Positions 25,371-36,223 of a stretch of 64,000 nt of DNA are shown one piece after another. Location of the stretch: NCBI RefSeq assembly GCF_004343585.1, contig NZ_SLYW01000015.1:1-64000 (forward strand), written 5' to 3'. The notes beneath the pieces are model-generated. The model was not told where the DNA came from, made no database searches, and saw only the letters and a program-made list of their open reading frames with translations. This stretch comes from Neorhizobium sp. JUb45. Lineage in GTDB: Bacteria; Pseudomonadota; Alphaproteobacteria; Rhizobiales; Rhizobiaceae. Within the stretch, counting starts at the first letter, position 1, and each line of letters begins with the position of its first letter. A program made the position numbers and the translations under genes.

Positions 25371-26693
25371 TCAGGCAGCAATCGCGAGCTTCGGCCGAAG
25401 TCTTGAAACGTGGAATGGCGCGGGATCGACCAGCGTATCCCCGCCCATAACGATATCGGCCATCAGATGGCCGGCCCCCGGCCCGATTCCGAACCCGTGG
25501 CCGGAAAAACCGGAGGCGATAAAGAAGCCCGGCGTCGAGGGCACATTGCTGATGACGGGAACCGCATCCGGCGTTACATCCATCATGCCGGCCCACTCAT
25601 TGACAATGCGAGCCTTCGCGAAGGCCGGATAGGCACGTGACAAATTGGCGAGTGCCTTGCGGTTGAAGGACTTCGTCGGTAGCGGATCGAGCGTGCGGAT
25701 CGCCTCGAATGCGGTCTTTTCATCGAGCTGCCAGCTTCGTGGCATAACCAGTTCATCGACGAAGGATTTGCCGACGCGGAGCTTCAGCTCCCGCCATGTT
25801 TGCACGAAGGACGGCATGTATTCGGCAAACAGTCGAAAACTGTCCGGCACGATATTGGCGATATTGGCGTTGCGCAGCGCCACCGAATAATCGCCGTCCA
25901 GCCGCTTTCTGTAAGCGAAGTCACCGGCGCCAACCGGCATGTCGGAAATGCCTTCGATACCGGTCACGCGGGCAACCGTGCCCATCACCTTCAACTGCGG
26001 AAAATCGATGCCCATATTGCCGGCGAACAGCCGCGACCAGACACCGCCGGCCAGCACGACCGACGAGCATGCGATCCGCCCACGTTCAGTAACTACCGCC
26101 GAAATCCTGCCGGCCGAACGTTCCACGCCACGCGCGGCGCACTGGGTCAGAATATGAGCGCCGGCCCGTCTCGCCGCATTCGCCATGGCGACCGTCGCCA
26201 GTGCCGGCTCGGCACGACCATCGCTCGGCGTGTGAAGACCGCCGATCAAGCCGCCCGACGATCCCGGCAGCAGCGCCTCGACCTGAGAGCCGGTCAGCAT
26301 TTCGGAGTTAAGTCCGTAGGCCTTGCCCTTGTCATACCAGCCGCCCCAGATCTCCATGTCGCGCTTGTTGTAGCAGAGATAGGTGATGCCGGTGCGCCGC
26401 CAGCCGGTTTCCTCGCCTGTGCGCTCGTTCATCTGCGACCACAATCGAAGGCTTGCCATGGTCAGTGGAATTTCCGCCGGATCGCGGCCCATCTGGCGTG
26501 TCCAGCCCCAGTTGCGTGCCGACTGCTCGCCGCCGATCACACCCTTTTCGACCACCGCGACGGAGACGCCTCGTTCGGCCAGGGTAAGCGCCACGTTGAT
26601 GCCGATAATGCCGCCGCCGATGACGACGACATCGGCATGCGCTGGCAGTTCGGCATCGCCTTCAAAAGGGGAAACGGGAATAGAAAGTGACAT
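25371..26693 (-). CDS. FAD-dependent amine/amino-acid oxidoreductase (DAO family)
   Basis: A 440-residue flavoprotein of the DadA/GlyOx/SoxB-like DAO family. The FAD motif VVVIGGGIIGINVAL is near residues 20-34. ARNWGWTRQMGRDPAEIPL is the family block after the first beta-alpha-beta, and the C-terminal FAD contact is GFSGHGFGIGPGAG. Such enzymes oxidise D-amino acids, sarcosine-like secondary amines or related imino acids. ATG 26693 follows GAGGCAAAAGCC; a longer start would run into the ATPase gene. It is the last gene of the second Dpp-type operon, so it probably oxidises an imported amine or amino-acid derivative. Confidence 0.88.
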   Translation of the reverse strand: MSLSIPVSPFEGDAELPAHADVVVIGGGIIGINVALTLAERGVSVAVVEKGVIGGEQSARNWGWTRQMGRDPAEIPLTMASLRLWSQMNERTGEETGWRRTGITYLCYNKRDMEIWGGWYDKGKAYGLNSEMLTGSQVEALLPGSSGGLIGGLHTPSDGRAEPALATVAMANAARRAGAHILTQCAARGVERSAGRISAVVTERGRIACSSVVLAGGVWSRLFAGNMGIDFPQLKVMGTVARVTGIEGISDMPVGAGDFAYRKRLDGDYSVALRNANIANIVPDSFRLFAEYMPSFVQTWRELKLRVGKSFVDELVMPRSWQLDEKTAFEAIRTLDPLPTKSFNRKALANLSRAYPAFAKARIVNEWAGMMDVTPDAVPVISNVPSTPGFFIASGFSGHGFGIGPGAGHLMADIVMGGDTLVDPAPFHVSRLRPKLAIAA

Positions 26694-26725
26694 GGCTTTT
26701 GCCTCGATCGTCGATTTCAGAAAAT

Positions 26726-28557
<1,832 letters not shown>

Positions 28558-28558
<1 letters not shown>

Positions 28559-29391
28559 CACTGCCCCCTGATCTTGCTGGATTTCGGATCGAGCCTGTCA
28601 CGCAGGTCGTCGCAGAAGGCATTTAGGATGAGGATCATCGCCGTCAGCGCCGCACAGGGCCAGACCAGCAACATCGGTGCCTGTGCCAGCGTGGCGCGTC
28701 CGGTGCCGATCATCAGTCCGAGCGACGGCGCCGGCGGCAGTACGCCAAGCCCGAGGAAGGACAGGCCGGATTCCAGCACCACGGTCACTGCGACCGTGAA
28801 CGAAAACTGGACGATCAGCGGGCCGGCAATGTTGGGCAGAATGGTTGAAAACATCACCCGCGCATTGCTCGCGCCCATGCTGCGCACGGCCTCGACATAA
28901 TCCTGCGAACGGACGGACAGCACGCTGGCATGCGCGACGCGCGTAAAACTCGGCACGAAGACGATGGCCAGCACCGGAATGAGCGTTACCGGTCCCGGTC
29001 CGTAAAGCGTGACGGCCAGCATGGCGAGCAGAAGTGGCGGGAAACACAATACGATATCGATGAACCGCATCGCCAGCATTTCTGTCAGTCCGCGCGAGTA
29101 ACCGGCCAGCACGCCGAGCGCCGTGCCGATGACACCCGCCAGAATGGCGGCGGCAAAGGCCACGATCAGCGAGTTTCGGATGGCGAAGATGAGGCGCACG
29201 AGAATGTCACGGCCGAATTCATCCTGCCCGAACAGATGCGCGCCTGATGGACCGGCAAAGCGGGCGGCGGTATCCATCTTCAGGGGATCTTGCAGCGGCA
29301 GAAGAGGAGCGAGAAGACTGACGACGAGCAACAGGGCGAGCAGATAAGCCGGGATCTGGCGTGGTGTGAATTTCAAGAAAGCTCCGTTCAT
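28558..29391 (-). CDS. ABC transporter permease, DppC-like
   Basis: A 277-residue permease with six membrane segments. It has the DppC block HLFGQDEFGRDILVRL, the EAA loop YVEAVRSMGASNARVMFSTILPN and SGLSFLGLGVLPPAPSLG. Starts and stops overlap on both sides: its start shares ATGA with the upstream permease stop, and its stop shares TGATG with the ATPase start. This implies coupled translation. Confidence 0.92.
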
Positions 29392-30335
29392 TTGCGCACC
29401 CGCGGGTCGGTCAGGCCGTAGAGAACGTCGACCAGGAAGTTGAGGCCGATGAAAAGCGCCGAAATCACCAGAATGACACCGGTCACGGTCGGATAGTCAC
29501 GGGCATTGACGCCGCTCACCAGCATTCCCGAAAGCCCCGGCCAGTTGAACACATATTCGACAAGCACGGTGCCGCCGAGAAGCGAGCCGATCTGCAGCGC
29601 GAAAATAGTGATGACGGGGATCAGCGCATTGCGAAGGATGTGGTGGAGTACGATGCGGCGATCGCCCAACCCCTTGGCGCGCGCGGTGCGCACATAATCG
29701 AGCGGAAGCACTTCCAGCGTCGAGGCGCGCGTGATCCTGAAAACGATCGCGGCAAGGCCGATGCCGATCGAAAGGGACGGCATCAACAATAACCCGATGT
29801 GCTTGCCCGGCGCCTGCGAAAACGCCACGAAACCGCCTGCCGATGTGAGTTTCAGCATCTGCGAGAAGACGAGGATGAGAAGCGTACCGAGCACGAAAAC
29901 CGGAATACCCTGCGCAAAGCCCGCCAGATAGGACGCAGCGCGATCGAACGCTCTGCCGGTGTGAAGTGCGGCATAGATGCCGGCTGGAATGCCGATCACG
30001 AGGCTTATCAACGCCGCAAGCGCGATCAACTCCAGCGTGCGCGGCAGCCGGCGTGCGATTTCCGCAGAGACCGAACTGTCATCGACCATCGAACGGCCGA
30101 GATCGAAAGAGGCAAGGCCTTTCAGCTTCTCAACATACTGCTCGACGATCGGACGGTTCAGCCCGAGGTCTTCACGGATCATCTGCACGGTGGCCGGATC
30201 GGCCGAACCGCCATCCTGTGACAAAAGCAGCTCGACGGGATCACCGGGCACAAAATGGATGGACATGAAAACCAGCGTGACGATCACCCACAGCATGATC
30301 AGACTGGCAAACCCGCGTCTCAGAAACCAGAACAT
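29388..30335 (-). CDS. ABC transporter permease, DppB-like
   Basis: A 315-residue permease. FASLIMLWVIVTLVFMSIHFVPGDPVE is the N-terminal helix plus DppB motif, LGLNRPIVEQYVEKL follows, the EAA loop is YVRTARAKGLGDRRIVLHHILRN, and VEYVFNWPGLSGMLV is near the end. It lies about 118 bases after the binding-protein gene on the same strand. Confidence 0.92.
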   Translation of the reverse strand: MFWFLRRGFASLIMLWVIVTLVFMSIHFVPGDPVELLLSQDGGSADPATVQMIREDLGLNRPIVEQYVEKLKGLASFDLGRSMVDDSSVSAEIARRLPRTLELIALAALISLVIGIPAGIYAALHTGRAFDRAASYLAGFAQGIPVFVLGTLLILVFSQMLKLTSAGGFVAFSQAPGKHIGLLLMPSLSIGIGLAAIVFRITRASTLEVLPLDYVRTARAKGLGDRRIVLHHILRNALIPVITIFALQIGSLLGGTVLVEYVFNWPGLSGMLVSGVNARDYPTVTGVILVISALFIGLNFLVDVLYGLTDPRVRK

Positions 30336-30453
30336 ATAGCCCCTATTCTCTTATCGTCACGGCACAGGCCGCCGCAGTCATGCGGCCGGAGCCAATGCCA
30401 TTACCGCTTCCGCCTGCAGTAAAACGCAAGCGGAAGCGCCGGGGGAAATGGTG

Positions 30454-31983
30454 TCAGGCAAGCGCCAGCTTGTCGAACAGCGTTGCCGAGAAGGGCGACA
30501 TCTGGTCCGGCAGCAGTTCGAGATTGCTGACGGCCTTGGATCGGGCAAAACCGGTTGCGCGATAGGCAAGGCCGCAGAAGCTGGTATTGTCGCAGACGAG
30601 CTTGTCGACTTCGGCGTAGAGCGCGATGCGCTTGGCCTCGTCGCCTTCCTGGCGGCCGCGCTGCAGCAGGTCGGAGAGACCCGGAACCTCGAAATTGCGG
30701 CTGCGAAGGAAGGTCTGGGTCAGCGACGGATCGATGACGGTTGCCGCCGAATCCGGATCGAGCGTATCGATGCCGATACCCTGCACCGCGAAGTCGCCGA
30801 TGCCGCGATTGCCCATGGTGACGCGCGTTGCCCAGTCCGGCATGGTCAGGTTCACCTTGATGCCGATTTCGGCGAGATGCGATTGCACCAAGACGGCAAT
30901 GCCGGAATGCATCGTGTATTGCGAGGTTGCCAGCAGCGAGACCTCAAGACCGTTTTCATGGCCGGCCTCCTTCAGCAGCGCCTTTGCCTTTGCCGGGTCG
31001 TAAGACCAGTAATTGGCCAGCTCCTTGTTGTAATAAGGCGAGACGGTAGGGCGCGGAACACCGGAAAGCGGAGCACCTCGGCCATAAAATACGCTGTTGA
31101 CGATTTCCTCGCGACGAATGCCGAAGGCAACAGCCTGGCGCAGCTTCGGGTCCTTGAACACGCCCGAACCGTTGAAGCTCAGATACATGAAGGCACCGGA
31201 AGCCATGGCGTCGAGCTTGAGATTGGCATCCTTCTCGATCGTGTCCATCGCGCTCCACGGCACGTAATCGATCAGGTCGACATCGCCGGCGGTGAGTGCC
31301 GCAACGCGCAGGTTTTCATCCGCATAAGGGGTGATCTGCACATCCTTGAAGGACGGAAGACCTTCCTTGAAATAATGCTCCGACGCGGTGAGCGAGATGC
31401 CGACGCCCTTTTCGGCGGAAACGATGGTGAAAGGTCCGGCACCGATCCCCTGCTCCTGGCTGTCGGTGGACCCGGCTGCAAGAATGGCAAGGAAAGGATA
31501 GGCCATGACGGAAGGAATGGTCACGTCCGGTGCCTTGGTGACGAGCTTGAAGTTGCGATGATCAACGACCTCCACCGAGGCGATCTGGGTCACCGGATCA
31601 CGCATATAGGCGCCGGAACCTTCAGCCGCGATCTTTTCGAGCGTCCACTTGACGTCGGCCGAGGTCACCGGCTGGCCATTGGAGAATTTGACGTCCTTGA
31701 GCACAAAAGCCCAGGTCAGGTCGTTTTCGCGCTTCCAGCTTTCCGCCAGTTCGCCGACCAGTTGGCCCTTGGCGTCATAGGTGACGAGGTTGCGATTGAT
31801 CAGCGCGGATACGAGCTGGCCGGCATAACCGACATTGATCCACGGGCGAAAATGCGACGGATAGGTCGACAGACCAACCCGCAGAGTTTTCGCTGCCGGT
31901 GCAGCAAAAAGCTGACCGGGAAGTGCTGCGGCGGCGCTGGATATGGCGAGATATCTCAGGAGATCCCGGCGATTAACAATCAT
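30454..31983 (-). CDS. ABC transporter substrate-binding protein, peptide family 5
   Basis: A 509-residue periplasmic binding protein. The N-terminus MIVNRRDLLRYLAISSAAA has a twin-arginine-like motif before its hydrophobic stretch, so export may use the Tat pathway. Family blocks include WAFVLKDVKFSNGQPVTSADVKW, PKLRQAVAFGIRREEIV and YDPAKAKALLKEAGHENG. ATG 31983 follows AGAGGGAACTGCT; upstream in-frame ATGs give a non-signal-like N-terminus. It is the first gene of the minus-strand operon and diverges from hyuA across a mirrored promoter region. The ligand may be a hydantoin, oxoproline or peptide-like compound. Confidence 0.9.
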   Translation of the reverse strand: MIVNRRDLLRYLAISSAAAALPGQLFAAPAAKTLRVGLSTYPSHFRPWINVGYAGQLVSALINRNLVTYDAKGQLVGELAESWKRENDLTWAFVLKDVKFSNGQPVTSADVKWTLEKIAAEGSGAYMRDPVTQIASVEVVDHRNFKLVTKAPDVTIPSVMAYPFLAILAAGSTDSQEQGIGAGPFTIVSAEKGVGISLTASEHYFKEGLPSFKDVQITPYADENLRVAALTAGDVDLIDYVPWSAMDTIEKDANLKLDAMASGAFMYLSFNGSGVFKDPKLRQAVAFGIRREEIVNSVFYGRGAPLSGVPRPTVSPYYNKELANYWSYDPAKAKALLKEAGHENGLEVSLLATSQYTMHSGIAVLVQSHLAEIGIKVNLTMPDWATRVTMGNRGIGDFAVQGIGIDTLDPDSAATVIDPSLTQTFLRSRNFEVPGLSDLLQRGRQEGDEAKRIALYAEVDKLVCDNTSFCGLAYRATGFARSKAVSNLELLPDQMSPFSATLFDKLALA

Positions 31984-32147
31984 AGCAGTTCCCTCTTTTA
32001 TGGTCTGTCTGTTTCTGGCTTCAAGGCACGGCGCGCATGTTTTCATGCTTTCGCGGACGCCTTGTTGATCAAGCATCAACCTGTCCTGCCGCGCTTCTCA
32101 CATCATCTTTTCCACCCGATGATGGATCCGCGGCCTCCATGAACGTC

Positions 32148-32176
32148 AGCTAAGAACCAGAAATGAAAATCGTCAA
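32148..32176 (-). promoter_or_regulatory. Predicted minus-strand promoter of the binding-protein operon
   Basis: On the minus strand TTGACG (32171-32176) and TTAGCT (32148-32153) are 17 bases apart. TTGACG is two bases downstream of CCTTTTATTGGAATTA. The -10 is weak, but the arrangement mirrors the hyuA promoter. Confidence 0.5.
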
Positions 32177-32178
32177 GC

Positions 32179-32194
32179 TAATTCCAATAAAAGG
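32179..32194. promoter_or_regulatory. Left copy of the mirrored operator
   Basis: TAATTCCAATAAAAGG is the exact reverse complement of the sequence at 32308-32323. It abuts the minus-strand -35 box. Confidence 0.65.
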
Positions 32195-32211
32195 GCCTAA
32201 TAATTGTCTTT

Positions 32212-32227
32212 GTCCCTATTATAGGAA
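32212..32227. promoter_or_regulatory. Central palindrome in the divergent promoter region
   Basis: CCTAT-T-ATAGG lies inside GTCCCTATTATAGGAA. Its arms resemble the CCTTTTATT / CCTATA elements repeated in the region (also near 32268-32280), so it may be a further binding site for the IclR-type regulator. Confidence 0.4.
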
Positions 32228-32307
32228 CATGCGGCAGTTTTTCCACTCAAAACACGTCGCCGAATTGCCTTTTATTCCTATATTCGGTTTTTTATAATTT
32301 ATATGGT

Positions 32308-32323
32308 CCTTTTATTGGAATTA
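32308..32323. promoter_or_regulatory. Right copy of the mirrored operator
   Basis: CCTTTTATTGGAATTA is the perfect inverted counterpart of 32179-32194. It ends two bases before the hyuA -35 box. Confidence 0.65.
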
Positions 32324-32325
32324 AG

Positions 32326-32354
32326 TTGACAGTTTTTTTCTCCGGTTCTTACAT
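32326..32354 (+). promoter_or_regulatory. Predicted hyuA promoter
   Basis: TTGACA (32326-32331), a 17-base spacer, then TTACAT (32349-32354), 47 bases before the hyuA ATG. The -35 is consensus. Confidence 0.6.
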
Positions 32355-32401
32355 GACGGCACCTCGGGGCGGCACAGCCTCAAAACAAGAAGGGGAACTT
32401 C

Positions 32402-34453
32402 ATGGTCTGGCGCATTGGCGTGGATTCCGGCGGTACGTTTACCGATGTATGTCTGTTTGAAGAGAACACCGGCGAGGTGAAAATCTGGAAAGTGTCGTCC
32501 ACGCCGGACGATCCTTCGCGCGGCATCACGCAAGGCGTGGAAGAAGGCATTCGCGAAGTCGGAATCACCGCTGCCGACGTTGCGTTCCTCGGCCACGGCA
32601 CCACCGTCGCCACCAATGCGCTCATTCAGGGTCGCGGTGTGGAGACCGGCCTCATCACCACTGACGGTTTTCGCGATCTTCTTGAAATCGGTCGCCAGAA
32701 GCGTCCCGACCTCTATGACATCCAGGCCGACAAGCCGGATACGCTGGTCAGCCGCGATCTGCGCATCGGCGTCAAGGAACGCATCCTGTCCAACGGCGAA
32801 ACAGAGACCTCGCTCGACGAGGAAGAGTTCCGCTCAGCCGTACGCGAATTGAAAAAGGCCGGCGTCAAGTCGGTCGCCGTCTGCTTTCTCTACAGCTTCC
32901 TGAATTCAGAACACGAAGCAATCGCCGGACGCATTCTCGAAGAAGAGTTCCCGGAAGCCTTTTCCGCCCTGTCGCACAAGATTGCTCCGGAATTCCGCGA
33001 GTTCGAGCGCATGTCGACGACGGTCGTCAATGCCTATCTCGGCCCGGTGATGAAGGGCTACGTCAATGCCCTCAGCGGCAAGCTGAAGAACCTCGGCATT
33101 TCGGTCGCACCGCAACTGACCCAGTCGAATGGCGGTGTCATCGGTTTTGACGCAGCAGCCGACCTGCCCGTTCGCACTGTTCTGTCCGGCCCGAGCACCG
33201 GCGTCGTCGCCGCACAGGCGATCGGCCGGATGACCGGCATCGAAAACCTCATTACCTTCGACATGGGCGGCACGTCGAGCGACGTGGCGCTGCTGACCGG
33301 CGGTAAATGCCAGGTCGTCAACGAATCCGTCGTGCATGGTTATCCGATCAAGGCGCCGATGCTCGACATCCATACGGTCGGCGCCGGCGGCGGCTCGATC
33401 GCCTATGTCGACAATGGCGGCTTCCTGAAGGTCGGCCCGCGCAGCGCCGGCGCAAATCCCGGCCCATCCTGCTATGGTCTCGGCAACCCGGAACCGACGG
33501 TGACGGACGCCAACGTGCTTCTGCAGACGCAGAACCCGCATTACCTGCTCAACGGCCGCATGAAGATCAATCAGGAGCTTTCACACGCGGCTATTCAGAC
33601 GCTGGCCGACAAGCTCGGCATGGGCGTTCTGGAAACGGCAAACGGCATTCTCGATATCGTCGCCGCCAACATGGCCAAGGCCATCCGCGTCATCAGCGTG
33701 CAGCGCGGCCACGATCCGCGCGAATATACCATGGTCGCTTTCGGCGGCGCAGGTCCGGTTCACGCCGCACGTTTGGCAAAAGAACTCGGCATGAAGCGCA
33801 TCCTCATCCCGCGCACGCCCGGCGTCCTTTGCGCGCTCGGCCTGTTGATGACCGATCTGCGCACCGATTTCTCCTCCACCCAGCTGACGCGACTGGACGA
33901 AGCGAGCACCGGCGGCATCGGCGAAATCTACGCAAGCCTCGAATCCAAGGCCTATACCTGGTTCGAAAGCGAAGGCATTGCCCCTCAGGCACAACAGATT
34001 TCCCGCACGGTCGACGTGCGTTACGCCGGCCAGAATTACGAGATTTCCGTACCTGTCATGGCCGGACCTGTAACGGCGGCAACCTTTGCCGCCATCGAGG
34101 AAGCCTTCCTGAATGCCCATCGCCAGCTCTACGGTTTTATCGCTGAAGGCGAACCGGTGCAGATGGTAACCTTCCGCCTTGCGGCCAGCGGGCTTGTCGA
34201 AAAGGCGCAGTTCCAGCCGGCCGAAATCGAAGGCCCGGATTCGTCTGCGGCGATCACCGGTTCGCGCGAGGTCTGGATGATGGAAGCCGGTGGCTTCGTC
34301 ACGGCAACGCTTTATGACCGCGCCAAGCTGAAGGCCGGCAATGTCGTAGAGGGTCCTGCCATCATCGACCAGATGGATACCACCACCGTTGTGCCTATGG
34401 ATACGACCGCGACCGTCGATGCCTATCTCAATCTCATGCTTGAGGCGAAGTGA
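32402..34453 (+). CDS. hyuA: Hydantoinase/oxoprolinase subunit A
   Basis: A 683-residue HyuA-family protein. The N-terminal actin-like ATP-binding motif is RIGVDSGGTFTDVCLF (residues 4-19), followed by FLGHGTTVATNALIQG. TFDMGGTSSDVAL and IHTVGAGGGSIA form the second phosphate/metal region, and GGAGPVHAARLAKELG is near residue 450. HyuA/HyuB pairs perform ATP-dependent cleavage of cyclic amides (N-methylhydantoin, 5-oxoproline) or carboxylation of ketones. ATG 32402 follows AGAAGGGGAACTTC. It is followed by hyuB with overlapping codons. The neighbouring importer and FAD oxidase fit amino-acid-like cyclic amide catabolism. Confidence 0.9.
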   Translation: MVWRIGVDSGGTFTDVCLFEENTGEVKIWKVSSTPDDPSRGITQGVEEGIREVGITAADVAFLGHGTTVATNALIQGRGVETGLITTDGFRDLLEIGRQKRPDLYDIQADKPDTLVSRDLRIGVKERILSNGETETSLDEEEFRSAVRELKKAGVKSVAVCFLYSFLNSEHEAIAGRILEEEFPEAFSALSHKIAPEFREFERMSTTVVNAYLGPVMKGYVNALSGKLKNLGISVAPQLTQSNGGVIGFDAAADLPVRTVLSGPSTGVVAAQAIGRMTGIENLITFDMGGTSSDVALLTGGKCQVVNESVVHGYPIKAPMLDIHTVGAGGGSIAYVDNGGFLKVGPRSAGANPGPSCYGLGNPEPTVTDANVLLQTQNPHYLLNGRMKINQELSHAAIQTLADKLGMGVLETANGILDIVAANMAKAIRVISVQRGHDPREYTMVAFGGAGPVHAARLAKELGMKRILIPRTPGVLCALGLLMTDLRTDFSSTQLTRLDEASTGGIGEIYASLESKAYTWFESEGIAPQAQQISRTVDVRYAGQNYEISVPVMAGPVTAATFAAIEEAFLNAHRQLYGFIAEGEPVQMVTFRLAASGLVEKAQFQPAEIEGPDSSAAITGSREVWMMEAGGFVTATLYDRAKLKAGNVVEGPAIIDQMDTTTVVPMDTTATVDAYLNLMLEAK

Positions 34454-36093
34454 TGCTGAACGTCAATCAGGAACAAACCACGGCCATCAACCCGATTACC
34501 GTCGAAGTGATTGCCAGCGCTTTTGCCTCAACCGTGGAGGAAATGGGTGAGGCACTCGTCCGCGCCAGCTATTCCACCAACATCAAGGAACGCCGCGACT
34601 GCTCGACGGCGCTGTTCGATGCCCATGGCGCGATGCTCTGCCAAGCCGAGCACATCCCCATGCATCTCGGCAGCTTCATCGGCTTCATTCCCTATCTGAT
34701 GAAGACGCCGGGTCTCGAAAACATCAAGCCCGGCGATATCTTCATCGGCAACGATGCCTATGAGGGCGGCGGCACCCACCTGCCGGACATCGTCATGGCA
34801 TCGCCGATCTTCGTCGAGGGACGTTTAGTGGCCTGGGCCATCAACACCGCCCACCATTCCGATTTCGCCGATCGCGGCCATGCGCATATCTATCAGGAAG
34901 GCCTGCGTATTCCGCCGGTCCGGCTCTACCGCGAAGGCGTGTTGCAGGAGGATATCCAGCGCCTGTTCCTGCTCAATTGCCAGGTTCCGCACGAGCGCAT
35001 TTCCGACTTACGCGCCCAGATGGCGGCAAACCGCCTCGGCATTACGCGCGTCAACGAACTGTGCGAAAAATATGGTCTCGATACGGTTCTGGCGGCCGGT
35101 TCCGAACTGATGAACTATGCGGAACGCAAGATGCGCCTCGGCATCGCCGCCATTCCCGACGGCACTTATTCCTTCAAGGATCGCTTCGACAGCGAATCCC
35201 TTGTCGGCGAACTGGAATTCGGCGTGACGATCGAAGTCAGGGGCGATGAAATGCATCTCGATTTCGTCAGCCCGCCGCAGGTACGCGCCGGTCTCAACGT
35301 CGTTTATACCGCGCTTCTGGCCACCGTCTATTATGCGGTCAAATCGATCGTCGATCCGACCATCCTGCCGAATGCCGGTCTGGCGCGCCCGATCCATGTG
35401 ACGGCGGAAGAAGGCAGCCTGCTGCGCTGCGGCCACCCCGCAGCCGTTGATGGACGTATCACCGCTTGCCAGCGTGTGGTCGATCTGGTCCACGGCGCGT
35501 TTGCGCAGGTCATCCCGCACCGGGTGACGGCCGCCTCCAACGGCTCGGTCGGCGTCGCGAGTTTCAATGGCACACGGCCCGACAAGAGCCTCTGGGTCTA
35601 TCTCGAGACCATCGGCGGTGGTTCCGGCGCACGCTGGAACAAGGATGGTTTGGACGGCGTGCACGTGCACATGACCAACACCTCGAACCTTCCCGTCGAA
35701 GCACTTGAAAACGAATATCCGATCACACTGCTGCGTTACGAACTGGTGGATGGTTCCGGTGGTGCGGGTACATTCCGGGGCGGCATGGGTCTTCGCCGTG
35801 TCTATCGTGCCGAGGCGGAGTGCCGCGTACAGGTCATGGGGTCACGCCTCATTTCCGCCCCCTGGGGTATCGATGGCGGACTTGAAGGTGCGCGCGGTTA
35901 CTTCTCGCTCAACGGCAACCGTGACGTTTTCGTCGACGGTTCGGTCGATCTCACCACCGGCGATCTTCTGGAAATCGTCACGCCTGGCGCGGGAGGTTAT
36001 GGAGTTCCCTCGGGCCGTGAAAAGAATGCGGTCTCGCGCGACATACGTGAAGGACGATTGACGGCCAGGGAAGCCACCGAGCTTTACGTTTAA
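34453..36093 (+). CDS. hyuB: Hydantoinase/oxoprolinase subunit B
   Basis: A 546-residue HyuB-family protein. The N-terminus has NPITVEVIASAFASTVEEMGEAL and RASYSTNIKERRDCSTALFD. GDIFIGNDAYEGGGTHLPDI and AHHSDFADRGHA hold the probable metal-binding residues. SGGAGTFRGGMGLRR and GAGGYGVPSGRE lie near the C-terminus. The start ATG overlaps the hyuA stop (TGATG) after GAGGCGAAG, so the subunits are translationally coupled. The family cannot be split into oxoprolinase, methylhydantoinase or carboxylase from motifs alone. The separate A and B chains exclude the fused eukaryotic-type oxoprolinase. Confidence 0.9.
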   Translation: MLNVNQEQTTAINPITVEVIASAFASTVEEMGEALVRASYSTNIKERRDCSTALFDAHGAMLCQAEHIPMHLGSFIGFIPYLMKTPGLENIKPGDIFIGNDAYEGGGTHLPDIVMASPIFVEGRLVAWAINTAHHSDFADRGHAHIYQEGLRIPPVRLYREGVLQEDIQRLFLLNCQVPHERISDLRAQMAANRLGITRVNELCEKYGLDTVLAAGSELMNYAERKMRLGIAAIPDGTYSFKDRFDSESLVGELEFGVTIEVRGDEMHLDFVSPPQVRAGLNVVYTALLATVYYAVKSIVDPTILPNAGLARPIHVTAEEGSLLRCGHPAAVDGRITACQRVVDLVHGAFAQVIPHRVTAASNGSVGVASFNGTRPDKSLWVYLETIGGGSGARWNKDGLDGVHVHMTNTSNLPVEALENEYPITLLRYELVDGSGGAGTFRGGMGLRRVYRAEAECRVQVMGSRLISAPWGIDGGLEGARGYFSLNGNRDVFVDGSVDLTTGDLLEIVTPGAGGYGVPSGREKNAVSRDIREGRLTAREATELYV

Positions 36094-36162
36094 GGCATCT
36101 TTATGGTTGCATTCCACCCGGAATTGACAAGCTCGGTGGAAACGTTTCACAGCTTTAGCTCG

Positions 36163-36199
36163 TATCAGCCTGCACCGTAGCCAACGGTGCAGGCTGATA
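36163..36199 (+). terminator. Strong hairpin between hyuB and the IclR gene
   Basis: TATCAGCCTGCACCGT and ACGGTGCAGGCTGATA form a perfect 16-base stem with a five-base loop. No U-run follows (TATTGCCTTT), so it may attenuate transcription or stabilise the hyuAB message instead of ending it fully. It sits just before the IclR ribosome binding site GGAGGAC. Confidence 0.6.
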
Positions 36200-36223
36200 T
36201 ATTGCCTTTGGAGGACTTGGGAA

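Noticed and set aside
30448..32142. Plus-strand 564-codon frame opposite the substrate-binding protein
   Set aside because: Antisense shadow. The binding-protein family motifs and signal peptide are on the minus strand.
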